The position numbers and the translations under genes are program-made. A stretch of DNA of 64,000 nt, from positions 1 through 64,000 of the forward strand of contig NZ_JACHYN010000001.1 of assembly GCF_014192915.1 (NCBI RefSeq). Reading direction: 5' to 3'. Shown one piece after another: positions 33,626 to 42,794 of the stretch. The stretch is from Azospirillum sp. OGB3 (GTDB taxonomy: Bacteria; Pseudomonadota; Alphaproteobacteria; Azospirillales; Azospirillaceae). Under the pieces are notes generated by a model. The model was not told the origin of the DNA. It did no database searches and was given only the letters and a program-made list of their open reading frames with translations. The first letter of the stretch is position 1. The number at the start of each line of letters is the position of its first letter.

Positions 33626-34681
33626 ATGGACAAGAAGCCGCCCAAAAACCCCGCACATTCCACCCTGGGCCTTCTCCGCCCGAGCCGCCGCGCCGTTCTG
33701 GCCGCCGCCGCCGCCGTGCCGCTGGTGACCATCCTCAAGCGCCCGGCCAACGCCGCCGAGTTCCAGTTCAAATACGCCACCGGCCAGGACCCGACTCATC
33801 CGGTCAACATCCGCGCGCAGGAGGCCATCGACCGCATCCGCGAGGCGACGTCCGGCCGGCTCGACATCAAGCTGTTCCCCGCCAACCAGCTCGGCAGCGA
33901 CACCGACCTGCTGGGGCAGGTGCGCAACGGCGGCGTGGAGATCTTCAACCTCTCCTCGCTGATCCTCGCCACCTTCGTCCCGCTGTCCGGCATCACCAGC
34001 ATGGGCTTCGCCTTCAAGGACTACGACGCGGTCTGGCAGGCGATGGACGGCGACCTGGGCAAGCATGTCCGGGCGGAGATCGCCAAGACCCCGATCATGA
34101 CGCTCAGCAAGATCTGGGACAACGGCTTCCGCCACGTCACCTCCTCCACCCGCGTCATCAAGACGCCGGAGGACATCAAGGGCTTCAAGATGCGGGTGCC
34201 GCCGGCGCCGGCCCTGACCTCGCTGTTCAAGGCGATCGACGCCGCCCCGGCGCCGATCAACTTCAACGAGCTCTACTCCGCCCTTCAGACCACCGTGGTG
34301 GAGGGGCAGGAGAACCCGCTGGCGATCATCGCCACCGCGCGCCTGTACGAGGTGCAGAAGTCCTGCAGCCTGACCGGCCATGTCTGGGACGGCTATTGGG
34401 TGCTCGGCAACAAGCGCGCCTTCGCCCGCCTGCCCGCCGACATCCAGGCCATCGTCACCCGCGAACTGGACCGTTCGGCGGACGACCAGCGGGCCGACAT
34501 CGCCGCGCTCACCGAATCGCTGCAGAAGGACCTGTCCGCCAAGGGGCTGACCTTCCACACCATCGACCGCGAGCCGTTCCGCAAGGTGCTCGCCGGAACG
34601 AACTTCTACGCGGAGTGGAAGGAGAAGTACGGGGCCACCGCCTGGGACCTGCTTGAGAAGGTGACCGGCAAGCTGGGCTGA
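33626..34681 (+). CDS. TRAP transporter substrate-binding protein (DctP family)
   Basis: A 351-residue periplasmic DctP-type protein. The N-terminus (LRPSRRAVLAAAAAVPLVTIL) is a twin-arginine-like signal ending at NAA. The core has FKYATGQDPTHPVNIRAQEAIDRI, GRLDIKLFPANQLGSD and a ligand-arginine region FKMRVPPAPALTSLFKAI. Such proteins bind carboxylates, so the imported compound is probably a sugar acid, or another small organic acid. AGGAGAGG lies eight bases before the ATG. Confidence 0.9.
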   Translation: MDKKPPKNPAHSTLGLLRPSRRAVLAAAAAVPLVTILKRPANAAEFQFKYATGQDPTHPVNIRAQEAIDRIREATSGRLDIKLFPANQLGSDTDLLGQVRNGGVEIFNLSSLILATFVPLSGITSMGFAFKDYDAVWQAMDGDLGKHVRAEIAKTPIMTLSKIWDNGFRHVTSSTRVIKTPEDIKGFKMRVPPAPALTSLFKAIDAAPAPINFNELYSALQTTVVEGQENPLAIIATARLYEVQKSCSLTGHVWDGYWVLGNKRAFARLPADIQAIVTRELDRSADDQRADIAALTESLQKDLSAKGLTFHTIDREPFRKVLAGTNFYAEWKEKYGATAWDLLEKVTGKLG

Positions 34682-34780
34682 GGCGGTCCGCCGACAGCGG
34701 CCGGCCTCCCGGTTCCTTAAAAGACCAGCTGGGCCGGCCGCTTCCCCATCACCGATCGTCCATGCGAAGGGCTGGTTACC

Positions 34781-36670
34781 ATGAACACTCCCGTCAACAC
34801 GGCGGACGCCGCCGTTCACGGCGCCGGGCGGCCATCGGGCGCCGGCACCGGCTGGGTCGACCGGCTGGACTGCGGCATCGGGCTGCTGGTCGAGACGCCG
34901 GCGGCGCTGCTGGTGCTCGCCGAGGTCGGCGTCCTGCTGGTCGGCGTCATCTGGCGCTACCTCCTGCACAGCCCGATCATCTGGTCGGACGAGCTGGCCT
35001 CCATCCTGTTCCTCTGGCTCGCCATGTTCGGTTCGGTCGTGGCGCTGCGCCGGGGCGAGCACATGCGGATGACCGCGATCGTCGGCATGCTCCAGCCCCG
35101 CGCCCAGGCGTTCCTCGACGTGGTGGCGATCACCGCGGCGCTGGCCTTCCTGCTGCTGATGGCCGAGCCGGCCTACGAGTTCGCGGTGGAGGAGGTCTGG
35201 GTCACCACCCCGGCGCTGGACATTCCCAACTCCTGGCGGGCGAGCGCGCTGCCGGTGGGCTTCGTCCTGATGATCGCGGTGGCGCTGCTCCGGCTGGCGC
35301 GGCTGGGCCGTCCGTCCGACGTGCTGCGGGCGGTGGTGGCGGTCACGGCGGTGGTCGGCGTCATGGCGCTGGCGGCGCCGCTCTTCGCCGGGCTCGGCAA
35401 CTACAACCTTCTGCTCTTCTTCGTGGTGGGCGTCGGCGCGATGGTCTTCCTCGGCCTGCCCATCGCCTTCGCCTTCGGTCTGGCGACCTTCGGCTATCTG
35501 GCGCTCGCCACCTCGACCCCGGCCATCGTCATGGTGGGCCGCATGGACGAGGGGATGAGCCACCTGATCCTGCTGTCGGTGCCGCTGTTCGTCTTCCTCG
35601 GCCAGTTGATCGAGATGACCGGCATGGCCCGCGCCATGGTCGGCTTCCTGGCCAGCCTGCTCGGCCATGTGCGCGGCGGCCTGTCCTACGTGCTGATCGG
35701 CGCCATGTACCTCGTCTCGGGCATTTCCGGGTCGAAGGCGGCGGACATGGCGGCGGTCGCCCCGGTTCTGTTCCCCGAGATGAAGGCGCGCGGCGCCAAG
35801 CCCGGCGACCTCGTCGCGCTGCTGTCGGCCACCGGCGCCCAGACCGAGACCATCCCGCCGTCGCTGGTCCTCATCACCATCGGCTCGGTCACCGGCGTGT
35901 CCATCGCCGCCCTGTTCACCGGCGGCCTGCTGCCGGCCGTCGTGCTGGGCGCCGCGCTGGCGGCGCTGGTCTGGTGGCGCTACCGCCACGAGGACCTGTC
36001 CCACGTCCGCCGCGCCAGCAAGGCGGAGATCGGCAAGGCCTTCCTGATCGCGCTGCCGGCCATCGCCCTGCCCTTCATCATCCGCGCCGCGGTGATCGAG
36101 GGTGTGGCGACCGCGACCGAGGTCTCGACCATCGGCATCGTCTACGCGGTGGTCGCCGGCCTCTTGATCTACCGCCAGTTCGACTGGCGCCGCATCTACC
36201 CGATGCTGGTCGAGACGGCGTCGCTGTCCGGGGCGATCCTGCTGATCATCGGTGCCGCCACCGGCATGGCCTGGGCGCTGACCCAGTCCGGCTTCTCCAG
36301 CTCGCTGGCCGAGGCGATGCGGGCCCTGCCGGGCGGGGTGCCGGTCTTCATCGTGGTGTCGATCATCGCCTTCATCATCCTGGGCAGCGTGCTGGAGGGC
36401 ATCCCCGCCATCGTCCTGTTCGGCCCGCTGCTGTTCCCCATCGCCCGCCAGCTGGGGGTGCATGAGGTGCACTACGCGATGATCGTGATCCTGGCCATGG
36501 GCATCGGCCTGTTCGCCCCGCCCTTCGGCGTCGGCTACTACGCGGCCTGCGCGATCAGCCGGATCAACCCCGACGAGGGCATGAAGCCGATCATCGGCTA
36601 TCTGGTGGCGCTGACCATCGGCCTGATCGTCGTCGCGGCGGTGCCCTGGATCTCCATCGGCTTCCTCTGA
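34781..36670 (+). CDS. TRAP transporter fused small and large permease (DctQM)
   Basis: A 629-residue fusion. The first 190 residues are the DctQ domain (four helices, with IWSDELASILFLWLAMFGSVVALRRGEHMRM). The remainder is the DctM domain (LPIAFAFGLATFGYLAL, VPLFVFLGQLIEMTGMARAMVGF, SGISGSKAADMAAVAPVLFPEMKARG, SATGAQTETIPPSLVLITIG). It runs on the sodium gradient with the DctP protein encoded just upstream. A 9-bp hairpin at 36681-36718 follows the stop. Confidence 0.92.
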   Translation: MNTPVNTADAAVHGAGRPSGAGTGWVDRLDCGIGLLVETPAALLVLAEVGVLLVGVIWRYLLHSPIIWSDELASILFLWLAMFGSVVALRRGEHMRMTAIVGMLQPRAQAFLDVVAITAALAFLLLMAEPAYEFAVEEVWVTTPALDIPNSWRASALPVGFVLMIAVALLRLARLGRPSDVLRAVVAVTAVVGVMALAAPLFAGLGNYNLLLFFVVGVGAMVFLGLPIAFAFGLATFGYLALATSTPAIVMVGRMDEGMSHLILLSVPLFVFLGQLIEMTGMARAMVGFLASLLGHVRGGLSYVLIGAMYLVSGISGSKAADMAAVAPVLFPEMKARGAKPGDLVALLSATGAQTETIPPSLVLITIGSVTGVSIAALFTGGLLPAVVLGAALAALVWWRYRHEDLSHVRRASKAEIGKAFLIALPAIALPFIIRAAVIEGVATATEVSTIGIVYAVVAGLLIYRQFDWRRIYPMLVETASLSGAILLIIGAATGMAWALTQSGFSSSLAEAMRALPGGVPVFIVVSIIAFIILGSVLEGIPAIVLFGPLLFPIARQLGVHEVHYAMIVILAMGIGLFAPPFGVGYYAACAISRINPDEGMKPIIGYLVALTIGLIVVAAVPWISIGFL

Positions 36671-36680
36671 TCCGCCTTCC

Positions 36681-36718
36681 GGCCCGGTCTCCCGCACGTG
36701 CGATCGGTGGACCGGGCC
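36681..36718 (+). terminator. Hairpin after the TRAP permease
   Basis: GGCCCGGTC and GACCGGGCC form a perfect 9-bp stem around a 20-base loop, followed by TTCCTCTCC. It may attenuate transcription between the TRAP genes and the next gene. Confidence 0.45.
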
Positions 36719-36755
36719 TTCCTCTCCTTCTTCCGTTCAGGAAAGTGATACGGCC

Positions 36756-37640
36756 ATGATGACGGTGGGCTTTGTCGGCCTCGGTTCCATGGGCATGCCG
36801 ATGGCGTGCAACCTGCTGGCCCGCGGCTTCGCGCTGCGCGGTTTCGACGTTCGGCGCGAGAGCGTCGCGGCCCTGGAGGCCCGCGGCGGGCGGGGGGCGG
36901 ACAGCGCCGCCGCCGCCGCCGAAGGGGCCGACGCCCTGGTGCTGATGGTGGTCAACGCCGCCCAGGCCGAGTCCGTCCTGTTCGACCAGGGCGCTCTGGA
37001 CCGCCTGCCGGACGGCGCCACGGTGATCCTGATGGCGACCTGCCCGCCGGACGCCGTCGCCGCGCTCGCCGCGCGGGTCGAGGCGGCGGGGCGGCGCTTC
37101 GTGGACGCCCCGGTGTCGGGCGGGACGGTCGGGGCGGTGGCCGGGACGCTCTCCATCATGGCGGCGGCTCCGGCGGCGACGCTGGAGCGGGTGCGCCCGG
37201 TCCTGGCGGCGATGGGCGACAAGGTCTTCCACGTCGGCGGGGCGCCGGGGCAAGGCGCCACGGTGAAGACCGTCAACCAGCTGCTGTGCGGCGTCCACAT
37301 CGCCGTGGTGGCGGAGGCCTTCTCGCTGGCCGCCAAGGCCGGAGTCGATCTGGCGGTCCTGCTGGAGATCATGAGCGGTTCCGCCGCGTCGAGCTGGATG
37401 CTGAAGGACCGCGGCCCGCGCATGCTGGAGGCCGAGCCGGGCATCACCAGCGCGGTGGACATCTTCGTCAAGGACCTCGGCATCGTCCTGGAGGCCGGGC
37501 GCGGCGCCAAGGCCGCATTGCCGCTGGCCGCCGTCGCCCACCAGATGTTCCTCTCCGCCTCCGGGCGCGGCGAAGGCGCGATGGACGACAGCCAGGTGAT
37601 CCGCAGCTATCACCTCCTCAACGGCGTCACGCCGGGGTGA
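36756..37640 (+). CDS. 3-hydroxyisobutyrate-dehydrogenase-like oxidoreductase (beta-HAD)
   Basis: A 294-residue beta-hydroxyacid dehydrogenase of the GarR/LtnD/YihU type. The Rossmann motif is VGFVGLGSMGMPMACNLLARGF, the substrate-binding DAPVSGGTVGAVAGTL (about 119-134), and the catalytic lysine region GQGATVKTVNQLLCGVHIA. It would oxidise or reduce a C3/C4 hydroxyacid or semialdehyde, for example tartronate semialdehyde, erythronate or sulfolactaldehyde. Being last in the cluster, it may handle the short product left after transketolase cleavage. The exact substrate is unknown. Confidence 0.88.
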   Translation: MMTVGFVGLGSMGMPMACNLLARGFALRGFDVRRESVAALEARGGRGADSAAAAAEGADALVLMVVNAAQAESVLFDQGALDRLPDGATVILMATCPPDAVAALAARVEAAGRRFVDAPVSGGTVGAVAGTLSIMAAAPAATLERVRPVLAAMGDKVFHVGGAPGQGATVKTVNQLLCGVHIAVVAEAFSLAAKAGVDLAVLLEIMSGSAASSWMLKDRGPRMLEAEPGITSAVDIFVKDLGIVLEAGRGAKAALPLAAVAHQMFLSASGRGEGAMDDSQVIRSYHLLNGVTPG

Positions 37641-37706
37641 GGCGCCCCCAACGCCGGCAACCGCAAAACCGGTCCAGGCGGGACGGGTGTGCGGTCATCG
37701 CCTTCC

Positions 37707-38456
37707 CTACCGCTCCCACCGGCGGACGATGGCGTCGATGGTGCCGTCCCGCTTGAGCTTTTCGTAGGCCGCCTGCAACCGCTCGGCCTTGTCCGCGCGC
37801 AGTTTGGGGACGGATATGTAGCGCGGCACCATGGCCAGCGGCTTGGGCAGGATCTTCACCGAACCCGTCCGGCCCTCGCTGTCGGCCAGGTATCGCAGCA
37901 CCTGAAGGTCGCCGGCGATGGCATCGACGCGGCCGATAAGCAGGCGGCGGAAGGACACGACGTTGCTGCTGCTGCGGACCTTCTCGAACAGGGCGGATTT
38001 GTCGAATTCGGGAGTGTACTCGAAGCCGTCGACGACGCCGATCCGCAGACCCTGCAAATCGTCGATGCGCGCGTAGGTGATCTCCGAATTGCTGCGGACC
38101 ATGAGCACGGTCGCCCCGACGCGATAGGGTCCGATCAGATGACCCCGCTCCAGGCGGCGCGGCGACGTGAAGAATTGAAAGGCGACGTCCACCTCGTTCT
38201 CGTCGTGCGCGCGCACCACCTCCGGCCAGGCCATGGGGCGGTGAACCGGGTAGACGCCGATGTCCTTCAGCATGGCATCGACGATCTCCGTGTCCATTCC
38301 CGTCCGCTTGCCGCGCTCGGTGAAATTGTACGGCGGGAAATAGTCTTCGGACGCGACCGTCCAGTTTTCCGCGCGCGCCGGGGCCGAAGCCAGAAGCAAG
38401 GCGGCGACCAGCAGTCCCCCCACCGTCGCCAGACACGCGCGCACCCTCGTCCTCAT
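37707..38456 (-). CDS. Periplasmic SBP_bac_3 binding protein, orphan
   Basis: A 249-residue extracellular solute-binding protein. A signal peptide (MRTRVRACLATVGGLLVAALLLASAPARA) is followed by VASEDYFPPYNFTERGKRTGMDTEIVDAMLKD and the usual two-lobe pattern (LQGLRIGVVDGFEYTPEF). The ATG at 38456 has GGAG nine bases before it and yields a clean signal peptide; a start at 38486 is weaker. No permease or ATPase lies next to it, so it may be an orphan binding protein or sensor input. It converges on the preceding cluster. Confidence 0.85.
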   Translation of the reverse strand: MRTRVRACLATVGGLLVAALLLASAPARAENWTVASEDYFPPYNFTERGKRTGMDTEIVDAMLKDIGVYPVHRPMAWPEVVRAHDENEVDVAFQFFTSPRRLERGHLIGPYRVGATVLMVRSNSEITYARIDDLQGLRIGVVDGFEYTPEFDKSALFEKVRSSSNVVSFRRLLIGRVDAIAGDLQVLRYLADSEGRTGSVKILPKPLAMVPRYISVPKLRADKAERLQAAYEKLKRDGTIDAIVRRWER

Positions 38457-38655
38457 CAACCGTCTCCGCTCACATCCTGACATCACCTGTCGCCGGGCAC
38501 CGCGTACAGGGCAATACGGTCGTCCTCAATGGGAAAAGAGCGGGCGGGTGTGATATCGCAGCGGCGACGGCGCACGCCGCTTCCTTCCGGGTGCTGAGGG
38601 GACCGGCCCCGCCCGCGAACGGGAAGAGCCGGCCCCACTCATCCGTGCGGGCCGG

Positions 38656-39330
38656 TCAGGCGGCGGAGCGCAACCGCATCGCCCCGACCAGATCCTCGAT
38701 GGTCACCACCGGCATGCCCTGACGCTCAGCGAAGGCGACCAGCTCGGGCAGGCGGGCCATCGTGCCGTCGGGGTTCATCACCTCGCACAGCACCCCCGCC
38801 GGACGGCGCCCGGCCAGGGTGGTCAGCTCGATGGTCGCCTCGGTGTGGCCGCGCCGCGCCGCCAGGCCCCCGGCGTGGGCGCGGATCGGGAAGACGTGGC
38901 CGGGCCGGGCGAGGTCCTCCGGCCGGCAGCCGTCGGCGATGGCGGTGCGGATGGTGGTCACCCGGTCCGCCGCCGACACGCCGGTGGACACGCCTTCCCG
39001 CGCCTCGATGGAGACGGTGAAGGCGGTGCCGAAGCGCGCCGTGTTGCTGCCGACCATGGGCGGCAGGTCGAGGCGGCGCGCGTCGGCGTCGGTCAGGATC
39101 AGGCAGACGATCCCCGACCCTTCGCGGATCAGCAGGGCCATCTGTTCGGCGGTGATGGTTTCGGCGGCGTAGATCACGTCGCCTTCGTTCTCGCGGTCCT
39201 CGTCATCCACGACGACCACCCCGCCGCCCTGGCGGATGGCGTCCACGGCGCGCATCACCCGTTCCTCGGCGGTGCCGAAGCGGTCGAGAAGGCCGGCGGA
39301 GGCGGGGGTGCTGGCAAAGGTCTGATTCAC
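38656..39330 (-). CDS. ribB: 3,4-dihydroxy-2-butanone 4-phosphate synthase
   Basis: A 224-residue RibB that makes the four-carbon unit of riboflavin from ribulose 5-phosphate, releasing formate. The acidic metal-binding motif is [15 protein letters not shown], and the substrate loop and second metal ligand lie in [14 protein letters not shown] and [16 protein letters not shown] chose the GTG at 39330 because GGAG lies eight bases upstream and the start then matches the MNQT beginning of E. coli RibB; a GTG at 39339 has no ribosome site. It is a stand-alone RibB, without the RibA domain, and lies under an FMN riboswitch. Confidence 0.93.
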   Translation of the reverse strand: MNQTFASTPASAGLLDRFGTAEERVMRAVDAIRQGGGVVVVDDEDRENEGDVIYAAETITAEQMALLIREGSGIVCLILTDADARRLDLPPMVGSNTARFGTAFTVSIEAREGVSTGVSAADRVTTIRTAIADGCRPEDLARPGHVFPIRAHAGGLAARRGHTEATIELTTLAGRRPAGVLCEVMNPDGTMARLPELVAFAERQGMPVVTIEDLVGAMRLRSAA

Positions 39331-39485
39331 GGTTCTCACTCCGGTTGGGGCGAGCCTGAATCAGGGCGCAAAGAGACTTCCGGCGGCGCGCGGGATGCTC
39401 CGCGCGGACCAACCGTCGCAGGCCGCCGCACGCGCCCCACGCGCCACGCCAGGCGCGACGCGCGGACCACGGTCGATGACCGGCT

Positions 39486-39628
39486 CGTCCTCTTCCATCC
39501 GGACTGTCACCGTCGGCTCCGGCCTTGAACCAGATCTGCTGACCTCCCCGCCTGACGGCCGGGAGCGCTCGCGGGCTCCCCCTCGTGCGAGGGGCTACCG
39601 CCGGTCGGGATTTTCACCCTGCCCTGAG
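39486..39628 (-). ncRNA. FMN riboswitch (RFN element) upstream of ribB
   Basis: On the reverse strand the conserved RFN parts are in order: GGGCAGGGTGAAAATCCC, GACCGGCGGTAG, the GAGCCCGCGAGCG helix, GCCGACGGTGACAGTCCGGATGG and the closing AGAGGA. FMN binding represses riboflavin synthesis genes. It sits 155 bp before the ribB start, enough space for an expression platform (GC-rich repeats at about 39345-39480). Its 5' end lies only 71 bp from the end of the treS-like gene. Confidence 0.95.
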
Positions 39629-39698
39629 AACAAGCGTCTGTTTGCCGCCCCCGGGATGGGGACGGCGCCGCCAGCGTCCCCCGGCGGGCCGGGAAAAG

Positions 39699-41387
39699 TC
39701 AAGACCGCTTCGCCCCGCCGACCGGCCCTTCCGTCCGGCGCAGCAGATAGTCCAGCCCGCCCAGCCGGTACCAGCGGTAGCCGTAGGGCTCCAGCACAAG
39801 GCGGTGCCGCCCGTCCTCCTCGGGGTCGTTGTGGTCCTCCGCCAGCAGATTGACCAGCCGCGGCGATTTCCCCTCGCCATCGACCGCCAGCGCGACCTCG
39901 TGGGGGCGGTCGTCGAGGTTGTGGACGACGAGCACCGAGTTGTTCCGCCAGTCGTAGCGGATCGCCAGCACCGCGTTCGATCCGGTGGGCAGAACCTGGA
40001 AGTCGCCCCAGCCGATTTCCGGGCATTCCTTGCGCATGCGGATGATGCGCTCGGTCCAGTTCAGCAGGGCCGAGGGATCGCGGCGCTGGTGGGCGGCGTT
40101 GATCCGCTCATAGCCGTAGGCACCGCCGCTGATGACCGGGTGCACGGGGTCGTCCGCCTTGGTGAAGCCGCCCTGCGGCTCGTCCGACCACTGCATCGGG
40201 GTGCGGGCGCACTCGCGTTCCGGCAGGGACAGGTCGTCGCCCATGCCGATCTCGTCGCCGTAGCGCAGGACCGGCGTGCCGGGCAGAGTGAACAGCAGGC
40301 TGTAGGCCAGTTCCAGCCAGCGCCGGTCGCCGCGCAGCATCGGGGCCAGCCGCCGCCGAATGCCGCGGTCGTAGAGCTGCATGTCCTTGTCCGGCCCGAA
40401 CGTGTCGAACACGCGCTTGCGCTGCGCCTCGGTCAGGCGGCCGAGGTCCAGCTCGTCGTGGTTGCGCAGGAACAGGCCCCACTGGTTGGTGCTGGGGCGC
40501 GGCACCCGGGTCACGTCCAGCGCCTTGGCCAGCGGCCGCGTGTCCGCCGTCGCCAGGGCGTAGAACAGGTGCTGGTTGACCTGGAAATTGAAGACCATCT
40601 GCATGCGGTCGCCGTCGTCGCCGAAATACTCCTGGTCGACGGTCGGCAGCACGTTGGCCTCGGCCAGCAGCACGGCGTCGCCGCACCGCCACTGCACGAA
40701 CTCCCGGAAGGTGCGGAGCATGTCGAACTGCTGCTTTGGCTTCTTCACGTCCGGCCCCTTGGCCGCGATGACGAAGGGCACGGCGTCCATGCGGAAGCCC
40801 GACACGCCCAGCTCGATCCAGAAGCCCATCACCTTCAGCAGTTCGGCCTGCACCTCCGGGTTGGCGGTGTTCAGGTCCGGCTGGAACTCGTAGAAGCGGT
40901 GGAAGTAATAGGCGCGGGCCTCCTTGTCCCAGCTCCAGGTCGTCTTCTGCACGCCGGGAAAGACGACGCCCTCGTCGGCGTCGGCCGGCTTCCTGTCCGA
41001 CCAGACGTACCAATTCCGGTAAGGGGACTCCGGGTCCTTGCGCGCGGCCTGGAACCAGGGGTGCTGGTCCGACGTGTGGTTGACCACCAGGTCGATGATG
41101 ACGCGGATGCCGCGCTGCTTGCAGGCGTGGCTGAACTCCACGAAGTCGCCCAGCGTGCCGTAGCGCGGATCGACGTTGTAGTAGTCGGCCACGTCATAGC
41201 CGTGGTCGCGCATCGGCGACGGCTGGAACGGCCCCAGCCAGAGGCAGGTCACGCCCAGCCCCTGCAGATAATCCAGCCGGCGCTGCAAGCCCTGGAAATC
41301 GCCGATCCCGTCGCCGTTGGCGTCCATGAAGGTGCCGACCGACAGGTTGTAGATGACCGCGTTCTTGTACCAGAGATCCTTGATCAT
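39699..41387 (-). CDS. treS: GH13 glycosidase, trehalose synthase/alpha-glucosidase type
   Basis: A 562-residue GH13 enzyme. Family regions are visible: DLVVNHTSDQHPWF (about 99-112), GFRMDAVPF with the catalytic Asp (about 194-202), LLAEANV with the acid/base Glu, and LRNHDELDL with the transition-state Asp. N-terminal WYKNAVIYNLSVGTFMDANGDGIGDFQGL and LARTPMQWSDEPQGGF-like sequence later (ECARTPMQWS) fit trehalose synthase, which interconverts maltose and trehalose; the C-terminal beta domain is short. Alternative activities are alpha-glucosidase or oligo-1,6-glucosidase. It is followed, same strand, by the ribB riboswitch. Confidence 0.85.
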   Translation of the reverse strand: MIKDLWYKNAVIYNLSVGTFMDANGDGIGDFQGLQRRLDYLQGLGVTCLWLGPFQPSPMRDHGYDVADYYNVDPRYGTLGDFVEFSHACKQRGIRVIIDLVVNHTSDQHPWFQAARKDPESPYRNWYVWSDRKPADADEGVVFPGVQKTTWSWDKEARAYYFHRFYEFQPDLNTANPEVQAELLKVMGFWIELGVSGFRMDAVPFVIAAKGPDVKKPKQQFDMLRTFREFVQWRCGDAVLLAEANVLPTVDQEYFGDDGDRMQMVFNFQVNQHLFYALATADTRPLAKALDVTRVPRPSTNQWGLFLRNHDELDLGRLTEAQRKRVFDTFGPDKDMQLYDRGIRRRLAPMLRGDRRWLELAYSLLFTLPGTPVLRYGDEIGMGDDLSLPERECARTPMQWSDEPQGGFTKADDPVHPVISGGAYGYERINAAHQRRDPSALLNWTERIIRMRKECPEIGWGDFQVLPTGSNAVLAIRYDWRNNSVLVVHNLDDRPHEVALAVDGEGKSPRLVNLLAEDHNDPEEDGRHRLVLEPYGYRWYRLGGLDYLLRRTEGPVGGAKRS

Positions 41388-41486
41388 GGCCCGCCCCCCG
41401 CACCGGACGCGGCGCCCGCCGCCGCTCGTCCTAGGCCATAACAGGGCCGACCGGCCGAGGTCCCGCCACCCCGCCGCGCCAACCGT

Positions 41487-41508
41487 AAGGGGGTGTCCTA
41501 CACCCTTA
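41487..41508 (+). promoter_or_regulatory. Hairpin upstream of the RTX metallopeptidase gene
   Basis: The sequence around AAGGGGGTGTCCTACACCCTT (about 41487-41508) is an imperfect dyad. It is followed by an AT-rich stretch (GTTAATGTATAGTTAAGG) in an otherwise GC-rich region. It is likely part of the control region of the gene at 41604, as an operator or a start-of-transcript hairpin. Confidence 0.3.
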
Positions 41509-41603
41509 GGAAAAAGGTTAATGTATAGTTAAGGTCACAAGAAAGCCTTCAATCCTGCCCGCATGATGTCCCCCAAGACGCACAGAACCAGGGGAATCGT
41601 GCC

Positions 41604-42794
41604 ATGAAGCGTGCCATGCGCCAGAACGCCGCCCGGAACGGGGCCGCCCAGAGCACCTCTACCCAGACCACCACGACGCAGGCCGTCAGCTACAGCTACG
41701 GGAACAACGCCGGCACCCTGGCGGCGGCTCCCGCGGCGCCGGTTCCCACCAGCTTCGCCCCGGTGACCATCAACTACGCGGAGACGCGGGCGGATGGCGG
41801 GTTCGGCTGGGACGTGAAGTACGACCTCGCCTTCGACGGCACGGCCTTCACCGTGCAGACCCGCATCCATCTGACCGGCGACGACGCCGGCGCGCTGAAG
41901 CAGGTCTGGGAGCAGGGGATCGAGGGCATCTGGGGCGACAAGTACAGCCTGTCGGACGGCACCAGCAGCTACGCCATCCGCTTCGACGTGCAGTTCGTGG
42001 CGGCCGGGAACCAGCATTACGACGTGAACGTCAGCAACAGCTACGGGCGCTGCGACATGCTGAACTGGTGCACCCAGACCGACTGGGGCCCCGATTACCA
42101 GGACGAGCTGGCGGCCCACGAGTTCGGCCACATGATCGGCGCCTTCGACGAGTATGCGGGCGGGGCCACCTACGGCAACTTCGCCGCCACCGGCACCATC
42201 ATGTCGGACCTGACCCCGACGCTGCGCCCCAACTACATGAACTCCATCGACTATTACGCCGAACAGTTCACCGGCCGGACCTTCGAGATCGTCGAGATCC
42301 CGAAGAACCTGACGCTGACCGGCAACACCTGGGCCGACAGCCTCTACGGCGGGGCGGGCAACGACACGCTGAGCGGACTCAGCGGCAACGACCAGCTGTT
42401 CGGCGGGGCCGGCAACGACCTGCTGTGGGGCGACGCCGGCAACGACACGCTGCGCGGGCAGGCCGGCAACGACGCGCTGCACGGCGGCTCGGGCGCCGAC
42501 CTGCTGATGGGCGACGAGGGGAACGACACGCTGTGGGGGGATGCCGGCAACGACACGCTGTGGGGCGGCGCCGGGGCGGACCTGTTCGTCTTCACGCGCG
42601 GCGGCGGCCAGGACCGCATCGCCGACTTCAGCCCCGCGCAGAACGACCGCATCCAGATCGCGTCCAACATGACCTACCGCCTGGGATCGGACGGGAGCGG
42701 CAGCGCCCTGCTCGACTTCGGCGGCGGCGACCGGCTGACCCTGGCCGGCATCACCCCGATCCAGGTCGCCTCGTCCTTCTTCACCTACGGCTGA
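41604..42794 (+). CDS. RTX-repeat secreted metallopeptidase-like protein
   Basis: A 396-residue protein. The zinc motif is HEFGHMIGAFDEY, with His172, Glu173 and His176, and Asp182 in the third-ligand place (HExxHxxGxxD, as in snapalysin-like enzymes) rather than the His of serralysins. About eight RTX nonapeptides (GGAGNDTL, GDAGNDTLRG) fill residues 248-325 and bind calcium. The end (LFVFTRGGGQDRIADF, then NDRIQI) looks like the type I secretion signal domain of M10 peptidases. No N-terminal signal is present, and no type I secretion genes lie in the window. The first 50 residues are Thr/Ala-rich, perhaps a propeptide. It converges on rsmD with a 10-bp overlap. Confidence 0.82.
   Translation: MKRAMRQNAARNGAAQSTSTQTTTTQAVSYSYGNNAGTLAAAPAAPVPTSFAPVTINYAETRADGGFGWDVKYDLAFDGTAFTVQTRIHLTGDDAGALKQVWEQGIEGIWGDKYSLSDGTSSYAIRFDVQFVAAGNQHYDVNVSNSYGRCDMLNWCTQTDWGPDYQDELAAHEFGHMIGAFDEYAGGATYGNFAATGTIMSDLTPTLRPNYMNSIDYYAEQFTGRTFEIVEIPKNLTLTGNTWADSLYGGAGNDTLSGLSGNDQLFGGAGNDLLWGDAGNDTLRGQAGNDALHGGSGADLLMGDEGNDTLWGDAGNDTLWGGAGADLFVFTRGGGQDRIADFSPAQNDRIQIASNMTYRLGSDGSGSALLDFGGGDRLTLAGITPIQVASSFFTYG

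Noticed and set aside
33452..36697. 1081-residue reverse open frame across the TRAP genes
   Set aside because: Low-complexity Asp/Arg/Gly/His composition, opposite the well-marked dctP and dctQM genes; a codon-bias shadow.
30870..37640. Assignment as a sulfoglycolysis transketolase or apiose pathway
   Set aside because: Split transketolase and YihU-like enzyme recall these pathways, but the isomerase or kinase genes they need are missing.
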